Shown here one piece after another: positions 57,048 through 64,000 of a DNA stretch of 64,000 bases. Source of the DNA: Rhizohabitans arisaemae. GTDB taxonomy: Bacteria; Actinomycetota; Actinomycetes; Streptosporangiales; Streptosporangiaceae. Where the stretch lies: positions 1,178,001 to 1,242,000 of the forward strand of contig NZ_BLRH01000034.1 in NCBI RefSeq assembly GCF_025996515.1, in the 5' to 3' direction. Positions within the stretch are counted from its first letter, which is position 1, and every line of letters starts with the position of its first letter. The translations under genes and the position numbers were made by a program. A model generated the notes under the pieces. It was given only the letters and a program-made list of their open reading frames with translations, was not told where the DNA came from and ran no database searches.

Positions 57048-57602
57048 ATGCCTGCCAAGCGACCACCCGTCCCGCTGACCCGCGACCGGATCATCGAGGC
57101 CGCGCTCCACCTCGCCGACCACCAAGGGCTGCGCCGCCTGACGATGCGCAGACTCGGCGACGCGCTGGAGGTCGAGGCGATGGCGATCTACCATCACATC
57201 CCCGGCGGCAAGGACGCGCTCATGGACGCGCTCGCCGAACACGTCACCACCGTGCCCGTGGCCGACGAGGGGGCGGACTGGCGCGACCGGGCCCGCGCCT
57301 GGTGCCGCGCCGGCCGCGCCGCGCTGCTGGAGCATCCCGGCGTCCTCGCCCTCGCGCTCACCCGGCCGCCGCGGGGTACCGCCGCCGCGATGCTCCGGGA
57401 ACAGTGCGATTCACTGCAGGAAGCCGGTCTAAAGGAAGCCACGACGGCACTTCGCGCATTACGCTCGTATGTGATGGGAAGTGTTGCCACTGAGATTCAG
57501 GACAAAGAGCAGGAATCCCGACAAGACCCCACAGAAACCTTCGAGCGGGGACTGGATGCCCTGCTGACGGGCTTGACTGGGAGTCACGTAAACTTGTCGT
57601 AG
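57048..57602 (+). CDS. TetR family transcriptional regulator
   Basis: A 184-residue repressor. The HTH is RDRIIEAALHLADHQGLRRLTMRRLGDALEVEAMAIYHHIPGGKDALM in parts (residues about 12-58), with the recognition helix VEAMAIYHHI. The C-terminal domain resembles the TetR_C group that responds to small hydrophobic ligands. No Shine-Dalgarno precedes the ATG; the promoter places the transcript start at or next to it. Confidence 0.92.
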   Translation: MPAKRPPVPLTRDRIIEAALHLADHQGLRRLTMRRLGDALEVEAMAIYHHIPGGKDALMDALAEHVTTVPVADEGADWRDRARAWCRAGRAALLEHPGVLALALTRPPRGTAAAMLREQCDSLQEAGLKEATTALRALRSYVMGSVATEIQDKEQESRQDPTETFERGLDALLTGLTGSHVNLS

Positions 57603-57910
57603 ATCGTTTCTCAAAACTGGATAGTTAGTCGGACTGTGGCCGTTATCATCCATGCTGGACCCTTGTGCAGTAGGTCACAGTACAACCGGCCGGCCCCAAG
57701 CGGAGCCGAGAAATCGTCCAAACGGGCTATGTCGCCCATGGGACCTGGCCGACCACACTTGTCACGTCCTTGTGTGGACATCCCAAACCAACCTAAAAGG
57801 CTCGGCCTTCGTCATAGCACAACGGGGTATGCGCGACGTTGCGCAGGCCTCCGTCCCCACCGGCACGACGTCTCGACGAGCTGATCAGAGAGAAACCCGG
57901 AGGCACGCCG
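57603..57910. other. Intergenic region upstream of DUF5999
   Basis: About 310 bases. It contains an inverted repeat CCACAC/GTGTGG with a 13-base spacer (57753-57777) and the GGAGG of the next gene. No gene or RNA recognised. Relatively A+T-rich just after the tetR stop. Confidence 0.5.
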
Positions 57911-58129
57911 ATGTGCCCGCACCACCCGTCCTGTCCGTCCTCCAGCGCAGCGGACCGCGAAGCCGCACGCACCGTCGCGGCACACCCCGAGCAGGGCTGG
58001 AGCCTGCTCTGCAACGGCGTCGTCCTCTTCGACGACACCGGTGAGCTGCTGCCCGACGGCGCCATCATCGCACCGCATCGGCCCACGGACCTAGTCGCCC
58101 CATGGACGCCGGCCCCCACGGCCGCCTAG
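57911..58129 (+). CDS. DUF5999 family small protein
   Basis: A 72-residue protein known mainly from Streptomyces and relatives. It opens MCPHHPSCP and continues with AAHPEQGWSLLCNGVVLFDDTGELLPDG. Cys2, Cys8 and Cys34 with His4/His5 could bind a metal, which is only a suggestion. ATG 57911 has GGAGG seven bases upstream. Its last 39 bases overlap the convergent hydrolase gene. Confidence 0.88.
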   Translation: MCPHHPSCPSSSAADREAARTVAAHPEQGWSLLCNGVVLFDDTGELLPDGAIIAPHRPTDLVAPWTPAPTAA

Positions 58130-58714
58130 CCAACCGGCGACCGCCGCACCGACGCGCGTGGGATCCCGCATGAGTTCATGGCCCTCCCCGGCCAGAACGA
58201 CCAGGCGATCCACGTCCGCCGCCGCCGGCACACCGAACGGATCGCGGTCTCCGCTGACGGCCAGCACGGGCACACCGGCCCCCGCCAGTTCCGTCGCCCG
58301 AGACCGCTCCGGTCGACGCGGAGGATGCACGGGGAAGGCCAGGGCGACCACCCCCGCCGCCCCCACCTCCCGGGCGGTCCGGCAGGCGACCCTGGCACCG
58401 TTGCTTCGACCTCCGACCACCAGCGGGAGTTCGCCGTACTCCCGCCGCAGCGCCTCGGTGAGCGCCGCCATCATCGACGTCCACGCCCGGTCCTGGCGGG
58501 CCGCGCCTCCCGGCAGCGGACGTCCGGCCACCCGGAACGGCTGAAGCACCCGGGCCACCACTCCCCCCGCCGCCACGACGGCGTCCCGTACCGCGAGCAG
58601 GTCCGCGGACTCCACGCCGCCCCCCGCCCCATGGGTGATCGCCAGCACCAGCTCGGGCGCCTCCACCCGGTCGAGCAGCACCTCACCCGGCCCGTGCTCC
58701 GTCTCAATCCGCAC
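58091..58714 (-). CDS. Alpha/beta hydrolase (KANL3/Tex30-like)
   Basis: A 207-residue hydrolase. The oxyanion region is LAITHGAGGG, the nucleophile elbow VVGGRSNGARVA (Ser), the acid Asp in AVSGDRDPFG and the His in AGEGHELM. It belongs to the small dienelactone-hydrolase-like KANL3/Tex30 group, substrate unknown. GTG 58714 has a TAGTTT box eight bases upstream. It is convergent with, and overlaps, the DUF5999 gene. Confidence 0.88.
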   Translation of the reverse strand: MRIETEHGPGEVLLDRVEAPELVLAITHGAGGGVESADLLAVRDAVVAAGGVVARVLQPFRVAGRPLPGGAARQDRAWTSMMAALTEALRREYGELPLVVGGRSNGARVACRTAREVGAAGVVALAFPVHPPRRPERSRATELAGAGVPVLAVSGDRDPFGVPAAADVDRLVVLAGEGHELMRDPTRVGAAVAGWLGGRGGRRPWGD

Positions 58715-58733
58715 GATGCCCCAAACTACAGGG

Positions 58734-59774
58734 TCAGTCCGGAGTGGCGCCGAGGCGGTCCAGGAAGCTGCGCTCCAAGGCGGAACCCCAGGCGTAGGCC
58801 TCGGGGTCCAGCGGCTCCCCCGTCACGTACAGCCCGTCCAGGGCGGCGAAGGCCTCCGCGGTGAGCACCGGGAGCGTGCCGGAGCTCACCGCCTGCTCCA
58901 CGAACGGGTCCCACCACGGCGCGGGCCCGTCGGCCTCGGACGGCTGCTCCTCGACGGCGAATCCGCGGCGCAGCCGTCCGTAGACGTCGTCGGCGACGGC
59001 CGGGTCGGGGTGTTCCAGTCCGTGCCGCCAGACCTTCTCCGCGTCCTCCTCCCGCCCGCGCAGCGGGAGGGTCCGGGCGAGCAGCTCGACGGCGAGCGCG
59101 GCGGAGGCCCGGTCGTCGGTCTCCGCCCGTACGGCCGTGATCAGGGCGCCGCAGGCGAGCTCCAGGTGCGCGATGCCCAGCAGCGTGTGCAGCCGGGCGG
59201 TGTCCCGCTCCGTCGCGACGGCGATCGCCGCGTGCAGGACGCGGGCCGCCTCCTCGGCCTCGTCCCGGGCGAGCAGGCGCTCGGCGAGGTCCGCGGCGGC
59301 GCGGGTCACGACGGTGGGGTGTCCGGTCCCGACGGCGGCGCGCAGCGCGCGCTCCGCCTCCTCGGGGTCCTGGGCCAGACGGGCGAGGGCGAGGTGCGCC
59401 GCCGGGAGGTAGCCGGGGTTCCCGGTGCCCACCACGGCCTGCCAGGCCGCCCTCGCCTGGTCGACGAGCCCCTCCCCCTCGAAACCGCGGGCGAGATGGT
59501 AGGCGCCCTGGGCGGCGTACTCCGGGTGCCCGCTGGCCACCGCGATCCGCGCGGCGGCGCGGGCCCCCTCGACGTCGCCGCCGGCCTCCCGGACCACGGC
59601 GAGCCCCACCGCGGCCTGGGCCCGCCAGGGTGAGCCGGGGTCGGCGGCGAGCTCCGCGAAGATCTCCGCCGCCGCGGCGAGGTCGCCCCGCTCCGCGAGC
59701 GTCCTCGCCCGGTCGCACCGTGCCTCGCCGGTGTCGCCGTCACCGGTGTCGACCCGCCCTGGCGTCACCGTCAT
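58734..59774 (-). CDS. Tetratricopeptide-repeat protein
   Basis: A 346-residue soluble protein of helical repeats (about 10-280; repeated patterns such as ARTLAERGDLAAAAEIFAEL, AAYHLARGFEGEG-like and ERALRAAVGTGHP), followed by a C-terminal region without repeats (WWDPFVEQAVSSG). It probably serves as a protein-binding scaffold. ATG 59774 is preferred over GTG 59780 because AAGG lies seven bases before it. Confidence 0.82.
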   Translation of the reverse strand: MTVTPGRVDTGDGDTGEARCDRARTLAERGDLAAAAEIFAELAADPGSPWRAQAAVGLAVVREAGGDVEGARAAARIAVASGHPEYAAQGAYHLARGFEGEGLVDQARAAWQAVVGTGNPGYLPAAHLALARLAQDPEEAERALRAAVGTGHPTVVTRAAADLAERLLARDEAEEAARVLHAAIAVATERDTARLHTLLGIAHLELACGALITAVRAETDDRASAALAVELLARTLPLRGREEDAEKVWRHGLEHPDPAVADDVYGRLRRGFAVEEQPSEADGPAPWWDPFVEQAVSSGTLPVLTAEAFAALDGLYVTGEPLDPEAYAWGSALERSFLDRLGATPD

Positions 59775-59850
59775 CGGCACCCCTTCCGCAGCCTGATCGC
59801 CTTGAGGGTAGCGATTTTCCGGCCGCGCGGCAGGCCTTCCGCGGGAAGGG

Positions 59851-62709
<2,859 letters not shown>

Positions 62710-62763
62710 TGGGGGCCTCCAAGGCTGTCGAGACCTCCGGCGCGGAGCGCGCGGCGGATGGTC

Positions 62764-62972
62764 TCCCCCCTCTGTCATCAGACCTGAGAGCTTCACCGTC
62801 GCAGTGCCCGGATGTGTGCCTCCACCCGTGCGACGGCTTTCCCCTTCGGTGAGGGGCGAACCCCTGCTTTCCAGAGTTGCCTGTCCCATGCGGTACGGAT
62901 GCCTGAGAGTTTCCTGGGGAGGATTGCTCCTTCGGCGCCCCGCGCTGGCTTGCGACGGGATCTCTCCCGCAT
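62764..62972 (-). ncRNA. Tandem glycine riboswitch upstream of gcvP
   Basis: On the minus strand the leader shows both aptamers. Aptamer 1 (62972-62888) has the P1 arms ATGCGG/CCGCAT, the GGGAGAGA element, GCGCCGAAGGAGCAA and GGAAACTCTCAGGCA. Aptamer 2 (62887-62764) has GGGACAGGCAACTCTGGA, CACCGAAGGGGAAAGCC and GTGAAGCTCTCAGGT. After it, GAGACC and GGTCTC can pair just before the ribosome-binding site as an expression platform. A TACGAT box (62991-62996) is a candidate -10. This arrangement turns gcvP on when glycine is high. Confidence 0.93.
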
Positions 62973-63035
62973 AGGGTCAACAGCCCTCATATCGTACCCG
63001 ACGGGAGGCGTACGATCTTGGGCCGGGAGGGGTGT

Positions 63036-63647
63036 TCAGCCGGTCTTGCGCGCTTTGCGGCGGCGGGCCAGCTCGTCTCCCGGGTAGTCGGAGTCGTCCT
63101 CTCCCGCGCGCTCGCCGGGCATCTCCGCCAGCGAGCCCTCCACCTCACGCCAGACCCGCCCCAGCGCGATGCCGAAGACGCCCTGGCCGCCTTGGAGCAG
63201 GTCTATCACCTCGTCGGGCGAGGTGCACTCGTAGACGCTCACCCCGTCGCTCATCAGCGTGATCTGAGCCAGATCCTGAACCCCCCGATCCCGCAGATGC
63301 TGCACCGCGGTACGGATCTGCTGGAGCGACACCCCGGTGTCGAGCAGGCGCTTGACCACCTTGAGGACGAGGATGTCGCGGAAGCCGTAGAGCCGCTGCG
63401 TCCCCGACCCGTGGGCGGGGCGCACGCTCGGCTGCACCAGCTCGGTCCGCGCCCAGTAGTCGAGCTGACGGTAGGTGATGCCTGCGGCGGCGCACGCGGT
63501 GGGACCGCGATAGCCGATGTCGGGGGGCAGCGTCATCGGCTGCTCGTCAAACAGGAGGCCTTGCTCTCCTGCACGCTGCTGAGCGGATCGGCGCTGCGAC
63601 GACTCATCCTGGCCGGCCGCCTTACCTTCGCCGCTGCTTGCCGCCAC
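63036..63647 (-). CDS. MerR family regulator, Rv1830-like
   Basis: A 203-residue regulator. The N-terminal extension contains GEQGLLFDEQ, then the HTH IGYRGPTACAAAGITYRQLDYWAR in parts, and DILVLKVVKRLLDTGVSLQQIRTAVQHL. It lacks the Cys ligands of metal-sensing MerR proteins. Sequence and position beside gcvP and the DUF151 gene match M. tuberculosis Rv1830 (ResR), which links to cell division and growth control. GTG 63647 has GGAGG five bases upstream. Confidence 0.92.
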   Translation of the reverse strand: MAASSGEGKAAGQDESSQRRSAQQRAGEQGLLFDEQPMTLPPDIGYRGPTACAAAGITYRQLDYWARTELVQPSVRPAHGSGTQRLYGFRDILVLKVVKRLLDTGVSLQQIRTAVQHLRDRGVQDLAQITLMSDGVSVYECTSPDEVIDLLQGGQGVFGIALGRVWREVEGSLAEMPGERAGEDDSDYPGDELARRRKARKTG

Positions 63648-63837
63648 GCGGACCTCCGGCTTCTCTACTTCCCACGGCGTGATCTGGGGGTCTGGAAATT
63701 ACAGCCGTGGGTTTCACTTGCACCGTAGGACCGGCCGCACCCAACGTCAACGATCGTGCTCGGCGCGTCGTGCGAGGTAATTTCCCGATCCGCATGATTT
63801 GGCTCCCGTACATCCCGTCCACCCCATGGGCGGCCAC

Positions 63838-64000
63838 TCAGCCGGAGCGGCCGAAGTCCTCCGGGCTGATGGTGTCGAGAAACTCCCGAAACTTCTCGAC
63901 CTCGTCCTCCTGATCATCAGGAATGAGCACGCCCGCCTCCTCCAGGATCTCCTCGCTCGCGAAGATCTCCGCCCCGGTGCGCAGGGCGAGGGCGATGGAG
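63838..64000 (-). CDS. C-terminal part of DUF151 bifunctional nuclease family protein (partial)
   Basis: The last 53 codons of a gene whose start lies outside the window. The segment SIALALRTGAEIFASEEIL followed by the acidic DDQEDEVEKFREFLDTISPEDF is typical of the DUF151 family end. It is the counterpart of Rv1829, which also lies between two MerR genes. The stop is TGA (63838-63840). Confidence 0.85.
   Translation of the reverse strand, partial: SIALALRTGAEIFASEEILEEAGVLIPDDQEDEVEKFREFLDTISPEDFGRSG

Noticed and set aside
62793-63087. Small open frames over the gcvP leader
   Set aside because: They coincide with the glycine riboswitch aptamers, whose RNA motifs explain the sequence.

Overview
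The window is high-GC, densely coded actinobacterial chromosome. Gene content places it among the spore-forming filamentous actinomycetes. A Streptosporangiaceae-like host (Streptosporangium or Nonomuraea relatives) is my inference from the proteasome locus, the DUF5999 gene, abundant GTG starts and F420-type oxidoreductases; no ribosomal RNA is present to confirm it. No tRNA, rRNA, insertion sequence, prophage or CRISPR array was found.

Region 1 (1-21.7 kb) is the conserved proteasome/Tat neighbourhood also seen around Mycobacterium tuberculosis Rv2089c-Rv2118c. It holds an M24 peptidase, a 5'-3' exonuclease, the helicase HelY, TatC, TatA, PafC and PafB (the DNA-damage WYL regulators), a DUF3866 protein, a lipoprotein FKBP isomerase, the Pup ligase PafA, proteasome subunits PrcA and PrcB, Pup, the deamidase Dop, the proteasomal ATPase ARC/Mpa and the tRNA methyltransferase TrmI. 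Two unrelated genes sit inside this locus: an SRPBCC protein between prcB and pup, and a membrane acyltransferase between dop and arc. A 75-residue membrane protein lies between pafC and tatA.

Region 2 (21.7-25.9 kb) has a double-GNAT acetyltransferase, a stand-alone kinase domain and a CPA2 cation/proton antiporter, and ends at a 17-bp perfect hairpin.

Region 3 (25.9-39.6 kb) is an accessory catabolic island with two divergent transcription units. The plus-strand unit encodes a three-component Rieske ring-hydroxylating dioxygenase (alpha, beta, ferredoxin, reductase), a small companion protein, a dihydrodiol-dehydrogenase-like SDR and a class II aldolase/decarboxylase, and is followed by a convergent IclR regulator. 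This set matches actinobacterial phthalate 3,4-dioxygenase (pht/pad) operons in composition. The minus-strand unit encodes an LLM flavin/F420 oxidoreductase, a short homogentisate-dioxygenase-like cupin, an uncharacterised beta-sandwich-like protein, a GntR regulator, a beta-keto-acid cleavage enzyme with an altered metal motif, two duplicated SDRs and a SnoaL-like protein. Together they look like an aromatic-acid pathway whose substrate is not known.

Region 4 (39.7-45.5 kb) holds an uncharacterised three-gene operon (two-Rossmann flavoprotein, four-helix membrane protein, FHA-domain protein), then an M50/CBS intramembrane protease and a RecB-type iron-sulfur nuclease. Region 5 (45.6-53.5 kb) has a NarL-type two-component system convergent with a complete oligopeptide ABC transporter in the order C-A-B-D-F. 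Region 6 (53.9-64 kb) has small membrane and hypothetical proteins, a HAD phosphatase, a PAC2 protein, a TetR regulator, DUF5999, a hydrolase, a TPR protein, gcvP under a tandem glycine riboswitch, an Rv1830-like MerR regulator and the end of a DUF151 nuclease gene.

A recurring feature is a TANNNT (or GATAAT) hexamer 6-8 bases before the start codon, which predicts leaderless mRNAs for about nine genes.
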